The notes under the pieces were generated by a model that was not told where the DNA came from, ran no database searches, and saw only the letters and a list, made by a program, of their open reading frames with translations. A stretch of 64,000 bases of DNA from assembly GCA_028622995.1 (NCBI GenBank), contig JAJQJQ010000012.1, forward strand, positions 1,736,001 to 1,800,000. Direction: 5' to 3'. The position numbers and the translations under genes are program-made. The stretch comes from Panagrolaimus kolymaensis. Taxonomy: Eukaryota > Nematoda > Chromadorea > Rhabditida > Panagrolaimidae. The first letter of the stretch is position 1. The number at the start of each line of letters is the position of its first letter. Shown here piece after piece: positions 12,698 to 24,943 of this stretch.

Positions 12698-15600
12698 TAA
12701 AATATAGGGAAATTTAGAGAAATTTTAAACTAATTACTGCTAAATGAATGCAACTATTCCAAAATTAAAGAATTTTGAGCTAAATTTAATTAAAGCAACC
12801 AAAAAATTTGTGAATTTATAAATGGCCAAAAAATAATGTCAAATAAGAAATATTTTTTAGGTTGATTTTAGTGATGCCCTATTGTCATACTACATACACC
12901 ATTGTAAAATTATGTTTGTTTTGAAAATAACATCACGACATGAATATGAGTCATTACTAAGTAAGTATCTGGTAAGCTAATTAAAAATTCAAAAATAGTG
13001 GAATGATAGCCAAAATAGGAGGTCAAAAAGCAATTTTTTTTATAGAAACGAATTAAGCAAAAGAGGAACTCCAAAATTACATTAAAATTTGAGGGATGTT
13101 TTTATTCTAAAAATTGTACGGTCATAATACAATAAAAATAATTTTATAGTTAAAACCCGCTTTATCATTGTGAAAATTTTTATTACCTTGCATTTCTTGA
13201 TCTAGAAAGTTTGGTTTGAATATTAAAAAATTTACTTAGTTTTATTCCGAAAAAACCTTTGCAAACAACAGCTAATCAATCTATCAATTTCAGTTAGCAC
13301 AAGTGTTAAAAAAATGCCTAAACGTGCTAAATTAAACAAAACTTTTTCACTTTAAAAAAAAAATATGCAACAAATTCCAACAAACTAACACATTTTTTCC
13401 AAACCTCAAATGTGCAACAAAAAAAACTCAAAGCCCAATATATTTTTTTTCTACCGAGAAAAAAAAGCAGCTGCTTCTATTAGGGTGCTATTGAAAAGAT
13501 TATTCATAACTTTTTTTTTTAACCCCTCGTGATTCAACAAAACCACCAACACCTTGATGGATGTTGTCGAAGGAAAGAGACTTCAACCGCAAAGTAGTAA
13601 GTAACTCATTGACTAACTAATTCTAACTGACAGAAAAAATACAGCAAAGAATCACAAAGAAACATTTAAATAAGAAATTTAAAAAAAATTAAAATCTAAT
13701 TAAATCATAAAAAAAAAATTAATCATTTTAATCCTTTTAAAAAGTCAAACACAATTTTACATCTCTTTGTTTGATTAATTTTTTTATTAATGTTGAGAAG
13801 GAAAAAATTTTGTTTACAAAATTATAAATTAAAAGATTTTGATGATGAGGGAGAAGGAGTGAGTGAGTATTACATTATTTTTTTTGTTATTTTGTAGTGA
13901 TTATGAAGAAGTTCATATTCATTTTACTCTTTCCACTTCTTTTAATCCATTTTAATGAATAAATAATATCATTAAAGTATTAATTATAATTAAATAAGAA
14001 GAAAGAGATCAAGCGGAAATAAAAGGTTATTTTATTAATATGAAACACGTGGCAAACAAAAAAAATATTAGCTTTAAAAGTTTAAAGAAAGTTCAAAATT
14101 TTGAGAATTATAAAACGAAAATTTTTATTTCAGAATGCAAGCAACGAAAAGATAAAAAAATTATTTTGTATCAAAGTAATATTCCATTTTTTAAATCATA
14201 ATTCCTCAGATAAAAATAACCTTACCTTTGACAATACTGAGCATTGAAAAATATTTGAATTTAAATTTGACAAATAATTAATAAAATATAAATTGGTTAA
14301 ATTTTGATAATAAATTTGCGCTAAATTTTGCGCTGGAATAAAACCAGCATACATTTCTTTTTTTATTTTTTTATATTTTGTTTTGGGTTCCTTGTTTTCA
14401 CTTTTGCTGCTTTTTTCTTTTATTCTTTTTTTTTCACTTTCCTTTCTTTTGCATGCGTGGGCAATAACGGAAATGAAACAACACAGAGATAATATGCAGC
14501 AGAGAGAAACAGAAATATAAGCTTTGTCTTTTTTTTTGTTGCTTGGTCGCAATGGAATATTAAGTTCAAAGATTCCCTTTTCCAAGATCACGAAATAATG
14601 TGATTAATTTTTTTATGAATGAAATATTAATAATAATAATTATTATTTGAGTTAATCCTTATTTTGTTTGTTTGGTTTTGATAAATTGAAAATGAATTAT
14701 TTAGGAGAGCCACAGAAATATTGACACTTTTTTCAATAAGCCTCTATGTCGTTGTTGTTGATGGAGTTATTAGTTGAAGAAGATTATGAGTAATAATAAG
14801 AAATAAAAAAAATATATAAAAATTTATTGTTTAAGCATTTGAATAAAAAATGGGTGAATACATTGAATTTTAAGAGGGGAAGTGTCTGAAAAATAGTAGC
14901 ACATGATAAAAAAATTTAAAGGAAAAAAAGCAGAAAATAAATTGAAGCTTCAAAAACACGAAAGAAAAAAATATATAAAAACTTTTCCACGGAATTTTTA
15001 CTGCCATTAAATTTCACGTAAGAAAAAAGAAGAGATGAACATCAAAAACTTTTTTTTACCATTGTTAAAAAGAGTATACTTTTCAAGCATGAAAAGAAAA
15101 GTATATGTTTGCATGTGTGGGTATGTGAGAAAAGAAGGGTTCCAATTGCTCTTCCAACAACAAAAACGAAAAAGAAAGAAAAGCTTTTCCGTGTTTTTTT
15201 CTCGATAGAAATAAAAGAAAGGCTTTTTCAAAACCCCTTCAAAAGAAAAACAACAAACGAATATGCAACTTTTTTTTCTTTCAGCAAAAAAACGAAGTAA
15301 GCAACAAAAGAAGCGAGCTCACTCTATCGTTTTCGCTTGCGAGGAAGTCCACCATCCAAGGCTAGCAAAAATGCATGCAGGCAGTCATTTCATTCACTCG
15401 GGCAGTCGTCGTCACTCAGCAGTTCTCCACAAAAAAAACTTGATGATAGAATATATCTCTTTTTTTCCTTCGCTAACCCAGTTTTTTTTTTTGAAGAAAA
15501 AAAGAACACCAAAATGAAAAAAAAACATTGAAATTTTTTCTGTCTTCTTTTTTTGTGAATTTAATAAAATAAAAAAACAAGGCCTCAAAGAATTTTGTTA

Positions 15601-18600
15601 AAAAGAGAAGGGGAAAAAAACAGTTTTGCTAACATTGAGACAAAAATTTAGTTTAAAAAAAAGAAGTAAATTTTTCTTTTGCTGCTGGTCCTCCTCTAAA
15701 TTTCAACAAATTGTCAAGAAAAAAAGAAGATCCAATAAGAAACAACAACATAAAAAAAATTAAATGGAAAAAAGTTTATGACATGAAAGTTTGAATGAAA
15801 TAAAAAAAAGGCAATAATTTGTTAACGAAGGAATGGAATGGAATTCAATTGATGAATGAGCAAAAGAAGTTTTGAAAGCTTTTTATTATGAAAAAAATTG
15901 CAAAGTTTTTGTTTTCAGAATTATAACATACAAATGCCAAAGTTTTGAATGAGGCTTTTTAAGATGAAAAAAATGTCAAAACACATTTTGAAATTTTCAC
16001 GACGCTTTAAAACTACATATTCCATTCATAAACTTCTTTAATTACAAAATTCCATCAAATAAATATAAACAAATATTTGAAATTTCAAAACACTAAAAAA
16101 ATATTATTTAAAATTAAAAACTAAGGAAGCATCTATCAATGAATTATTTGCGTGTTCCACATTTTCATGGTTTCAATGACCCCATGAAATACAAGAATGC
16201 TACTACATGGCTTTTGATGAGAATAAAAATGGCAACATCAAAATACAGATGTATTCGCAATAATTAAGCTTTTCGCCCTTTTTTTATACTGACTTTTTTT
16301 TTAGCATGCCTGTTCGTTGTTTTTATTTTTCGTCGTTGTTGGAATTTTGACAAGAAAAAAAAGAAAAATAAAAGATAAAAATATGGCAATGGAAAAAATA
16401 AACGAAATAAGAAAGGATATGTATGACATACTTTTAAAGTAAACGGAAATGAGCGGTTACGAAAAAAAGGGATTAAAAAAAGAAAAGGAATTTTTTTCTC
16501 GTCTTCGTTGTCTAATGTTGTTTTGTTTATAAAAATTTACAAACAGTATATTTATATGTCGGGCCACTAACTAAGAAAAAAAATTAGGATGAAGGGAAAT
16601 AAAAAAATGACGGAGTTGAGGAGTAAAAGTATTCGATTCGAATCTGTAAAAATTCATGTCAAAAATTTTCTGCAAAAAAAAGAAAGCTTCCTATAAATTT
16701 TTTAACAAATCTTGTAAAAAATACGTCAAACTAGTAATTTTTATTGAAATCATTTTTTATATATAATATAAAGTTTATTTGAATTGCAAATGGATCTTAT
16801 TTCATTATTGTTGCTGCTGCTTTTTCACACATTTAAAAGCTCCGAAATATCCTAGTCACAAAAAAGAAAGGAATTCTTATGAAAATATTTTTATAAGAAA
16901 AAAAGCAATGGTGAAGGTTGAGTAAAGAAGTTTTTGTGTTTGTTAGATATCAAAAAATTGTGGAAGGTGAATGATTTAACGAAAATTTTGGAAATAATTT
17001 TGCGGTTTTAACCTAAAAAGAAACAACTCTCTTAAACTTCGTTTAGTTCAACTATTTTCTAAATAAAAGAAGATACAAGAAACTTGTCGTTATGGCTTCT
17101 GAGATTTAGATTTTCCATGATTCTTATTGGATTGTAAGATTCATTTAGGGATTTATATTTTAAAAGAAAAAACAAGTTTTTTTGGTAGTGCTTCATTAAT
17201 GAAATCCCAAAAGACTTTTCATTCTTTCAAAACTAAAAAAAGCTATTTTATTTTACGTAATTTTATATATATATATATGTATGTACGTAAATTGAAAAAA
17301 TTTCTTTAACATTCCAACAACCAAAAAATAAAAAAATAAAAAGAAAAAAGTAATAAATAAGTGTCAATGAAGATGCTTGCTTGCTTGCGCAGAAAAAATA
17401 TATTTATAACAAACACAACATAGGCACACATATAAAGAATTTAAGCTAAAAATAAAAAAATTTCAAATAAGGAGAGATATCTGTTTGAGAAGAAGGAAGA
17501 TGCATGGAAAAAAATTGGCAATAAAGTCGATACAGAAGTAGCTTCACATCTTGCCTTTTTTTTCAGGAAAAAATGAAGAAAAAAAAGGTTCAGACATCAC
17601 GAGCAGCTAGCTTTATTAGTCACAGAAAAATGAGAAGAAAAAAGAGATATGAATGAAAATGACAATGCTAATATACACATGGAGGAGATATTGGTGGCAA
17701 GCAAGAATGTGGAATGGAAAATAGTATCAATACCTAACCTCCAAATTCTCATAGAATATCAAAAAATTCAAGTGAATTCTTTTGTGTTTTAAACACAAAA
17801 ATCTAAACAATTAAAACATGAAAAGCTAGACTTTAAAAAATAATAAATAAATTTAAAAAATATAGAAAAGCTTTGTAAATAAACCCAACAAAGTTCCTTC
17901 AAATAAAAAAAAGCTAAAAAGCACAGGTGGAAAATTAAAATCAAATGAAAAAAAGTCATTTGTCGCTCAAAAAGTAAAAGAGAGAGAAATAAATTGATAA
18001 AAAAAACTATATTTTATCTTTTGATATGTGAAAAGAAAAAAAAGAGATCAAAATAATTTTTTTAATTGCAAATTTTTATTTTTTCGAGAAGAAGCCCACG
18101 TAAAAAAATAAAGATTAATAGCTTTTCGAGCAAAGTTGCAGATGATAAAATTAAGTAAAAGAAAATGGCTTTGATTCTTTTTTGCGAAGTTTTTTTATGA
18201 AAGATTTGAAGCTAATATTGAGAAGAAAAAAATCTATTAAATATGATTTATTTTTTTACTATCATAACTCAACTATTCATTGAAAAAATTTTAATCCCAA
18301 AGTAAAAGCACAAGATTTTATCGGATGCTTCTTTAGCTCAAAATAAAATTTGATGAGAAAAAAAAAATTGATACAAATATGTTACTTCAAAACCAAGCAA
18401 GCTTAATATCATCTTCTGGCGTAAAAATAAAAAAGTAGTATGTATTGAAAAAAAAAATGAGAGAAGAAGAGAGTCAGAGGCTTAAATAAACGAAGTAATA
18501 AAGAAGAAAAGCCGGAGAAGACGAGAACACGTTGCATTCATTTTTTTATTTTTTGAAGGCTGCGACGTGCGTGTATTCAGAGTAGCATAAAAATACCAAA

Positions 18601-18691
18601 CAAGCAAGAAAGCTACTGACTGCCTGTCGCCTTCGGCGGCATTCAATATACATAGGCAAAATTCTGTTATTTTTCTCTTTTTTTTTTAAAC
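12698..18691. other. Gene-poor 6 kb stretch, possibly first intron of sipa-1
   Basis: No convincing exon is visible. The plus strand is strongly A-rich with many A runs, so the minus strand is T-rich, as expected for an intron read on minus. A 131-codon ORF at 14196-14591 (minus) is Lys-rich because of A/T runs and I do not accept it. Short ATATAT and poly(A) tracts occur throughout. Confidence 0.5.
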
Positions 18692-18731
18692 GAGTCTCTT
18701 CATTTGCGCGCAAGGTTACTGAGTCTGCCAT
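18692..18731 (-). CDS. Candidate first coding exon of the sipa-1 gene
   Basis: ATG at 18731 opens MADSVTLRANEET plus one base, followed by a GT donor (GTTTAA). An in-frame TAG immediately precedes the ATG, fixing the start. The exon ends in phase 1 with C. The first sipa-1 exon seen downstream (12697) begins GT in the matching phase, so the junction codon would be CGT (Arg) and the frame continues into [12 protein letters not shown]. The surrounding 18.6-18.9 kb is GC-richer than the region around it, as a promoter or 5' UTR might be. This is inference from phase and position only; the donor is not strong. Confidence 0.4.
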
Positions 18732-19327
18732 CTACGGCTGCTTCAGCGTGGCTCTTCAGCTACATTGCCCTCATCGTCGACAATGCCAACGCCGTTGCTG
18801 TCTTCTTTTCATATTTTCAAAGCCGTCTCAAAGCAAGCAAGCAGCAGCAGTAGCGAAAAGTTGTTAGTGTTATATAAATGTCTTTAGTGTTAAACATTGA
18901 CGATGAAAGGAAGCATACATAGAAAAAGAAAAAAAAACTACTCTTTTTTTGTTGAAGGCCCGAAAAAAAAATTGTGGGTCGATACACAAATGAAAAAAAA
19001 AGTTTTGAGAAGTCGGCAAGCAGCTTTTTGGATATAAGCAGGCAAAAAGGAGAAAAAATGAAGCACCCTTTGAAAAAAATATTCTTAGCTTTGGGTGGTC
19101 CTCTCCTGTTTTTTTTTATTTTGAAGCTAAAGTTTCAAAGATATGGAGCATTTTTGGAAAATGGATAAAATAAAAATGACGTGAAAAAGAAAGCATCCAT
19201 CAAAATTTACGAGAAATATAAAAACGTGATAAAAAAAGAGCATTTTAAAAAAGCATTACGAGCCTTTTAGAATAATGGTTTTTTTTGCAAATTTTTTTTA
19301 AAGTTATTCAAAAAATGAAAAAAAGAT
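18732..19327. other. GC-richer putative promoter block, then A-rich spacer
   Basis: 18732-18860 contains CG-containing words and a GCAAGCAAGCAGCAGCAG run, unlike the surrounding homopolymer DNA. It would be the promoter or 5' UTR if the candidate exon at 18692-18731 is real. The remainder up to the tRNA shows nothing recognisable. Confidence 0.35.
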
Positions 19328-19398
19328 TGCATCGGCCGGGAATCGAACCCGGGCCGCCCGCGTGGCAGGCGAGCATTCTACCACTGAACCACCGATGC
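19328..19398 (-). tRNA. tRNA-Gly (GCC)
   Basis: This is a complete 71-nt cloverleaf on the minus strand. The acceptor stem GCATCGG pairs with CCGATGC over seven base pairs, with A as discriminator. The anticodon stem CTCGC/GCGGG carries loop CTGCCAC, giving anticodon GCC. The T arm is CCGGGTTCGATTCCCGG, with a good internal B box. There is no intron and no encoded CCA. A short T run on the minus strand directly follows and can serve as Pol III terminator. Confidence 0.97.
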
Positions 19399-20730
19399 CA
19401 TGTAATTCTTTCCAATTGTCGACATCGTATGCTTTTATAGTTTTAATCGCATGCACGAGAATTTTTTGATTGTGTTCATTTTTTGAACGCAATCATTTTC
19501 ATATTAAACGATCTCTCTTTTTCTTCGCTTATTCAGTCATCCATTCAGAAGAATTTTTCTTTATGAAAATAAGAAACTTTTTCTAGAGAAATCAAGTGAA
19601 TCTTCGTTAATTTTTTCATACGAAAACTAGAATCAAAATAATTCATTTAATTTTTACATCGAAACTAAAAACCTCTACAATAAAGCTTTACATTTGTTAA
19701 ATGATGTCCGTAGATTACGAATATTTTTAAATAATAATAAAACCAACCAACGATGACAACAACAAAAAAATGAAGACAAATGATTTTTTTTCTTTTTGGC
19801 ATTTTCAAATTTTTTTTTTTCAAGTAAGGGTTTCATTTTATTTTTTTTTCTTGAAAGGTTTTGTTTGTTCCATTTTTTTTTTTCATGAAATTTTTCAAAG
19901 AGCCTTCAAAATGAACAAAGGAAAAAACCATCATCATCATCATCATCATCTTGAGGTTGGTTGGTTATTTGTCCTTCTTCAATTTTAAAGTCTCCATTTC
20001 TTTTAGTTCTTTTTTTGTTTGTGTCAAAGCAAAAGATTATTTTATAAGGAAGCAATTTTCATTCTTTTTACTTTACTTGGATACAAAAAGGGCCAAAGTT
20101 TAAAATATGAGATTTAAAAAAAAGAAGAATAAACCAAAAATGGATATTCTTCTCTTTATTTTAAGTTTCTGAATAATAAAATAACTGCAAAAATAGAATT
20201 TGAAGAAAGAATTGAAGTTTGGAAAACTGTTGATGAGTAAATATGAAAAAGAAGAAAAGTTCTTTGAACCTGAACTATAGAAGCCGTGAGAAGTTTATTA
20301 AGGATAAAAACATTCGATTTTATATCGAATTAAGCGTTCAAACCATAAACTTTCAGTTACATTTTTTCTTTCTTTTTTCTTTTCGGATTTTCAGTTTTTG
20401 AACGCAAAATAAAATTCTTGAAGAAAACAGTGATGATATACACATAATTACATTTGTAACGAATGAAAGGGAAAAAAGTTTGTCGGTGCTTTAAAAAAAT
20501 GATGTAAGCAGAAGAACACTTCGAAGTTTGTTTGTTTGTATATTTTTTGGAACTTTTGCCTTCCTCGTTCATGATGATGCTATATTCCATTTTTTTTAAA
20601 GACGAAGGAAGAGTTTGGATGAAAAATTAAGTTAAAAATATCGACAGCGATGGAATAAAAAAATAAATAGATTAAAGTCTGGAGGAAAGTTTCTGATGTC
20701 ATTATTTGTAAAAAAAAATGAAAAAACTTT
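19399..20730. other. Spacer between two tRNA genes
   Basis: I see no gene. A CAT/ATC trinucleotide run (19929-19950) lies inside a chance ORF and makes a run of His codons. The rest is T-rich and A-rich homopolymer DNA. Confidence 0.5.
19929..19950. repeat. ATC trinucleotide microsatellite
   Basis: Seven ATC units in a row give a short simple repeat. One frame reads as poly-His, but no gene surrounds it. Confidence 0.85.
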
Positions 20731-20803
20731 TGACCCCGACGTGACTTGAACACGCAACCTTCGGAACTGGAGTCCGACGCGCTACCAGTTGCGCCACAGA
20801 GTC
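20731..20803 (-). tRNA. tRNA-Trp (CCA)
   Basis: This 73-nt minus-strand cloverleaf has acceptor stem GACTCTG pairing with CGGGGTC through two G-T wobble pairs. The D arm is GGCGCAACTGGTAGCGC. The anticodon stem TCGGA/TCCGA carries loop CTCCAGT, giving anticodon CCA. The T arm GCGTGTTCAAGTCACGT closes the molecule and A is the discriminator. No intron is present. The sequence closely follows metazoan tRNA-Trp. A T run follows on the minus strand. Confidence 0.97.
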
Positions 20804-21229
20804 TATGGGACATTGATAGAAGCAAACGATTGAAAAACAAAAAAAGGTTAGGCAGAAAAACAAAAGCTTGCATTGATTTTGTTTAAAATATTCGTGATAA
20901 AAAATATTTTTTTGTTAAAAAACCCTATAAAAAAAGAAACCCATTTTTTCTGAATGAGTTAAATATTTCATATTCATAGACAATTTTAGTATCATAATTA
21001 ATGGTTAATCAATTATGTTTGATTTATTTTATTTTTTTGCTTCTTTTTTTTCCACGCATATTTTAAGCTCCAAACATTTTTTCTTATCTTTGAAAAAATA
21101 TATTTCTTTTATTCAATAAGAATGTTTAAGCACCATATAAAAAAAGCTGATTTAAAAACAATTACTCATAATTTTGGACGTCTTTGTTTTTAAAATTTCC
21201 TGTATGTTTTTGTTAGTGATTTTCTAACT
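20804..21229. other. Upstream region of the CUB-like gene
   Basis: AT-rich DNA with no ORF of note. It should carry the promoter of the plus-strand secreted gene that starts at 21230. Confidence 0.4.
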
Positions 21230-22140
21230 ATGGAATCCATAATTTTCTTAGGTAAATTTTTAAGCGAAAAGAAAAAAGCAGAAGCTTATTAAAAATATCA
21301 TTTTAGGTTTGCTATTCTCATGGATTGTTTTAAGTTCACAGACCGTGGTTGAGTGTCCATTGAACCCTTTCAATTCTCCATATGGGTTAAAAGCTGGCGA
21401 TTACATTCAATTTGAATCACCAAGTTTCCCTTCATCTTTGGTGTCCCAAAATAGAAATTACAAGGTGCAATGTAATGGAACGTTTTTGGTAAATTTTTTA
21501 GGATAATAGCCATCAAAAAGTCCTTTTTTTTATTGCAGCGAAATGATGGTCAAAATGGTTTATGGTTTGTAATTTTAAATGGCCATTTAGAAACGTTCAC
21601 TCTAGGAGATTCAACAAAAAATGTAGTTAATTATAAGTAAGAAATAGCTTCTTTGGGAATTAAAATGGTTAAAATAATTTCAGTTATTATTATTCAAATG
21701 ACCAATGGCTTTCATATTACAGCAATGTATCAGACATTAACTTTTACTTAGCATTAAGTCGGCCATCTCATTCTTGGATAGCATTTCAAAGCTTTATTTA
21801 TGCACCAACTCCTGGTTTGCCTTTCCTTTCAAACTTTTTCTAAAAGTTCAAATTCTAAGAATCCATCTCATCTTGTCCATTGGCAAACTCAACGGATGAT
21901 ATTATTCTTCCAGATGAGTTTACAATAATTTCTATTACATCAGATTTTTCTTATTCTTCAATCGATTTTTATCCAAAAATTATTTGCATTTGGACTTTTA
22001 TTGTGCCCGATGGATATGGATTTAAAATAGACTTGAAAAATTATTTTTACCCACACCAAGACCTCGCGACCACTTATAAAATGTCGAATGTATGCAACCA
22101 AATCTTCTCTTTTATAACCTTTTACACTTTGAGGGGATAA
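21230..22140 (+). pseudogene. Secreted CUB-like protein gene, 3'-truncated at a rearrangement joint
   Basis: Exons join in phase as 21230-21251, 21307-21488, 21539-21636, 21684-21814 and 21860 onward. The product begins with a signal peptide (MESIIFLGLLFSWIVLSS) and carries paired Cys-containing segments. The last exon has the motif CIWTFIVPDGYGFKIDL, typical of the CUB-like domain of secreted nematode proteins, some of which respond to infection. After about 22080 the sequence no longer continues a CUB domain. It runs instead into the antisense of the neighbouring carboxylesterase, reading 15-17 unrelated residues to a stop at 22138-22140. No poly(A) site of its own is evident. The intact signal peptide and splice sites suggest that only the 3' end is lost. 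It may still make a short secreted protein. Confidence 0.7.
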
Positions 22141-23441
22141 ATAAAATGGACGAGTTTCAGCAAAAAGTGGTAAAACTTGAGATGCTAAAATGAAAAGATT
22201 ATGTGTAAATAATAAGTAGCCTAACATTAAAAAGCTTACACCATAAAAGTCCTTCTTGGCTAGTTAATCCAAGCAAAGTAGGTATCTTGGGAGTTTTAGC
22301 AAATGCATCATCATAGGATTTAGTTTGAATGAAATCTCCATCATTTAAGGGATTCATATAACCAAAAGTTCCACCAGTTCGAAAAACGGGCTAAAATTAA
22401 ATAACTTGTTCTTGCTTTTTTTAATTTCAAAATGGTTACTATATTTTTGCCAAACGCAAGGTATTCTTCCAATGGAGCATCTTTCAAACATTGTTTCAAA
22501 TCGCTTGATTCAAAGTCACAATTCACTGCTTTTGCGAATGTTTTACAACACTCGATCACCTCAATATCGGATGACCAATGAGCATAAACTGAACCACTCA
22601 TTCCAATGGCTTGAGAGAAAAGAGCTGAAATTTAAATTATATTGTTTTCATGGATGTCAAAGAAGTATGTATACTCACTATTTGAATGTGGGCTTGCGGT
22701 TAACATTGAAACTGCACCCGAACCAGCACTATGACCCCAAATTGTGATTTTGCTTGTATCACCACCAAATTGTGGAAGAACTTCATTTAAAAATTTCAAT
22801 GATTGAGTCAAATCCCATAGGCCGAGATTGCCAGGAATTCGGGAATCGCCAGATGTAAAAAAACCTAAAAGTTTGTTTTCTTTCTCGTTCAATAATATTA
22901 AGCTTTACCCCATGGTCCTAATCGATAAGTGACTGAAACAACAATAATATCTTGGGAAACAAAGTTATTGGTAATATTTTTATAACCATAAAAATCAGTT
23001 GAACCAAAAACATATGCACCTCCATGAATCCATACCAACACAGGATATCCATTTTGATTTGTGGATGGCAGCTTTGGTCGAAAGATATTCAAATAAAGGC
23101 AATCTTCTTTTCCAGGGAATATTAAAGGATTATGAGTAACACAGGATGGGCCAAAAGTTGTTGCAGCAAAGGTGGTTTCCCATTTTGATGGAGGTTGCGG
23201 CTTCTAAAAAACAATTTCTTGAAGAAGAAAAACATCAATGAAAACCCCAAACCTCGAATCTTAAATTGCCAATTGGAGGCGCAGCAAATGGAATCCCAAG
23301 AAATATTTCCGCTTCATAACCGCTTGGAGTTGTATAATCTAAACCTTTCAATGAGCCATAAACCGTTTCAACAATGGATGTTGATGCTACTGCATTTATA
23401 GTAACAAAAAATGAAATAATCAAAACGACCTTTGCGAACAT
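21958..23441 (-). pseudogene. Type-B carboxylesterase gene, C-terminally truncated
   Basis: The start ATG at 23441 opens a signal peptide (MFAKVVLIISFFVTINAVAS), then YGSLKGLDY and EIFLGIPFAAPPIGNLRF. Later exons carry EDCLYLNIFRP, the oxyanion-hole segment WIHGGAYVFGS, the nucleophile elbow GHSAGSGAVS (22.7 kb) and the acid region GLTSQEGLLW (22.25 kb). Up to that point it is an ordinary secreted carboxylesterase of the cholinesterase superfamily. After LVAYIRHFI, near 22080, the frame reads through antisense CUB-gene sequence to a chance stop at 21958. The C-terminal third, including the catalytic His, is therefore absent. Esterase activity is unlikely unless this is an assembly joint. All visible splice sites are intact, so the loss looks recent. 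Confidence 0.8.
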
Positions 23442-23717
23442 GATTTTATTTGCAATCAGTTACTTTGATATAATCAATGCAAAGATTCGATTTATGTGTT
23501 ATATACCTTTTTTCTTTAATAAATGGAGTGTCCAATCTTTGTAGTGAATGGAAAAAAAGAGTTTAAAAGTTAATGATTTAATCTTTTTGATTGTCATCAT
23601 TATTTTGACATGGCCATTCAAAGAGATGTCAAAATGGGTTAATTACAAAAAAAAAAAGCTTGCAACAGAACTCCATAATGAATGTGTTATTAAACTTAAA
23701 CTTGTTTAATTTATTTT

Positions 23718-23741
23718 AGAGAGAGAGAGAGAGAGAGAGAG
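23718..23741. repeat. GA dinucleotide microsatellite
   Basis: Twelve AG/GA units occur in a row. (GA)n runs can bind GAGA-type factors or stall polymerases; no specific role is visible here. Confidence 0.9.
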
Positions 23742-24301
23742 CTACAAATAATAAAATAAATGTAACATTTTTTACTATTAATGATGCAAGTTTCAGTAAA
23801 AAATGAAAAACACAAAATACAAAATTGCAAGAATCTTTAAAAATCTAAATAGAAATATTTTTAATAATTAAAACATCACTAATAAATATTAATAAAATGC
23901 TCGAACAACAAAAAAATGTTAAGCTACCGTATTATTGCAGCAACAACAACGGCTGCACAAAAATAACCTTTTTGTTTATTCAATAAAAGTTCAAATAGCG
24001 ATTAACAAAGACGTTGAAATACAAAACACATGTTTGTTTTAGCATTATTTTTTTGATTTGTAGTTTTGTAAAAATAAAGTAAGCTTTTGAAAACATAGTC
24101 CACGAAAGACTAAAAATTGGAGATCAAACTGAAATCACTTTTGGTCATTTTGGTAAGAATTTGTCGTCGACAACCAAAATGCTCTATCAAAACACTTGTT
24201 ACATATTTTACAAGTTAAAAGGACAATTGGAAGCATAAACGAATAATCTAATATTTGTTTACTTGCTCATACATATACATAAAAACATTGCCAGGATTGA
24301 G

Positions 24302-24308
24302 TATAAAA
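24302..24308 (+). promoter_or_regulatory. TATA box of the Met/Asn-rich secreted protein gene
   Basis: TATAAAA lies about 65 bases before the start codon at 24372, a spacing that leaves a short 5' UTR. Clear TATA boxes are typical of strongly expressed nematode genes. Confidence 0.6.
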
Positions 24309-24371
24309 AGGGTTAAGAAAAAGACGATATTTTATCTTCAAGTTATTTGATTGAAAAATAAAAAAGAAAAA

Positions 24372-24943
24372 ATGAAGAGTGCTTTAGTTCTTCTTGTTGC
24401 TTCTTTGATTGCTCTTTCCTTTGCAAGTCCAACAAATGGAAACAATAACGTAAGAGTTTATTAGTTAAATCAGCCAAATTTAACTCACTATTTTAGAACC
24501 AAATGATGCCAAATGGCTCACCAATGCCCATGCCAATGCTGATGTCCATGCCGATGACTCGTGGCAATCGTGGAGCTAATTGGATGATGGCTCGTCAAAA
24601 CGGAACTCGAATGAACAACGGCAACGGCCAATACCAACCCATGTATGACCCCAACCAAATGAATCGACCATACACTAATCAAATGATGATGAACACTTAC
24701 CCTATGCCAATGAATAATCGAGCAATTCGTGGAGCAGGATGGAATAGAAATAATGGCATGTCAAACAATGGAGGAGATTCCATGGAAAACGGCAGTATGA
24801 ATCCCAATAATGGTCAAATGACCGATATGATGATGAGAGATCAAATGTCTCCAAATGGAATGCCATACAACACCATGGGCAATAATGGTTACGGCCAATA
24901 TCCTTATGGAAGCAACCAAATGATGTATACCAATGGAATGTAA
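24372..24943 (+). CDS. Secreted Met/Asn/Gly-rich low-complexity protein
   Basis: Exon 1 (24372-24449) encodes a signal peptide, MKSALVLLVASLIALSFASP. After a 47-base intron, exon 2 (24497-24943) encodes the mature region. The mature protein is about 150 residues, rich in Met, Asn, Gly, Pro and Tyr, with almost no Cys. A Met-Pro alternation (MPMPMLMSMPM) leads. Two related blocks, RGANWMMARQNG and RGAGWNRNNG, suggest an old internal duplication. A TATA box sits 64-70 bases upstream. I do not recognise the family. Such composition is seen in extracellular matrix, cuticle or antimicrobial Gly/Asn-rich proteins, but none of these is supported by a motif. The ORF, signal peptide and splice sites are convincing; function is unknown. 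Confidence 0.8.

Larger units (their letters stand above)
23442..24371. other. Intergenic region with GA microsatellite and a promoter
   Basis: This spacer holds the promoter of the esterase on its left, a GA dinucleotide repeat at 23718-23741, and a TATA-containing promoter for the following secreted-protein gene on its right. I see no gene in it. Confidence 0.6.

Noticed and set aside
14196..14591. 131-codon minus-strand ORF in the 12.7-18.7 kb gap
   Set aside because: Lys/Ser/Leu bias comes from A and T runs; no splice signals, domain or signal peptide in a sensible place.
19770..19988. ORF with a run of seven His codons, looking like a purification tag
   Set aside because: It is an ATC microsatellite inside Phe-rich chance coding; no vector sequence surrounds it.
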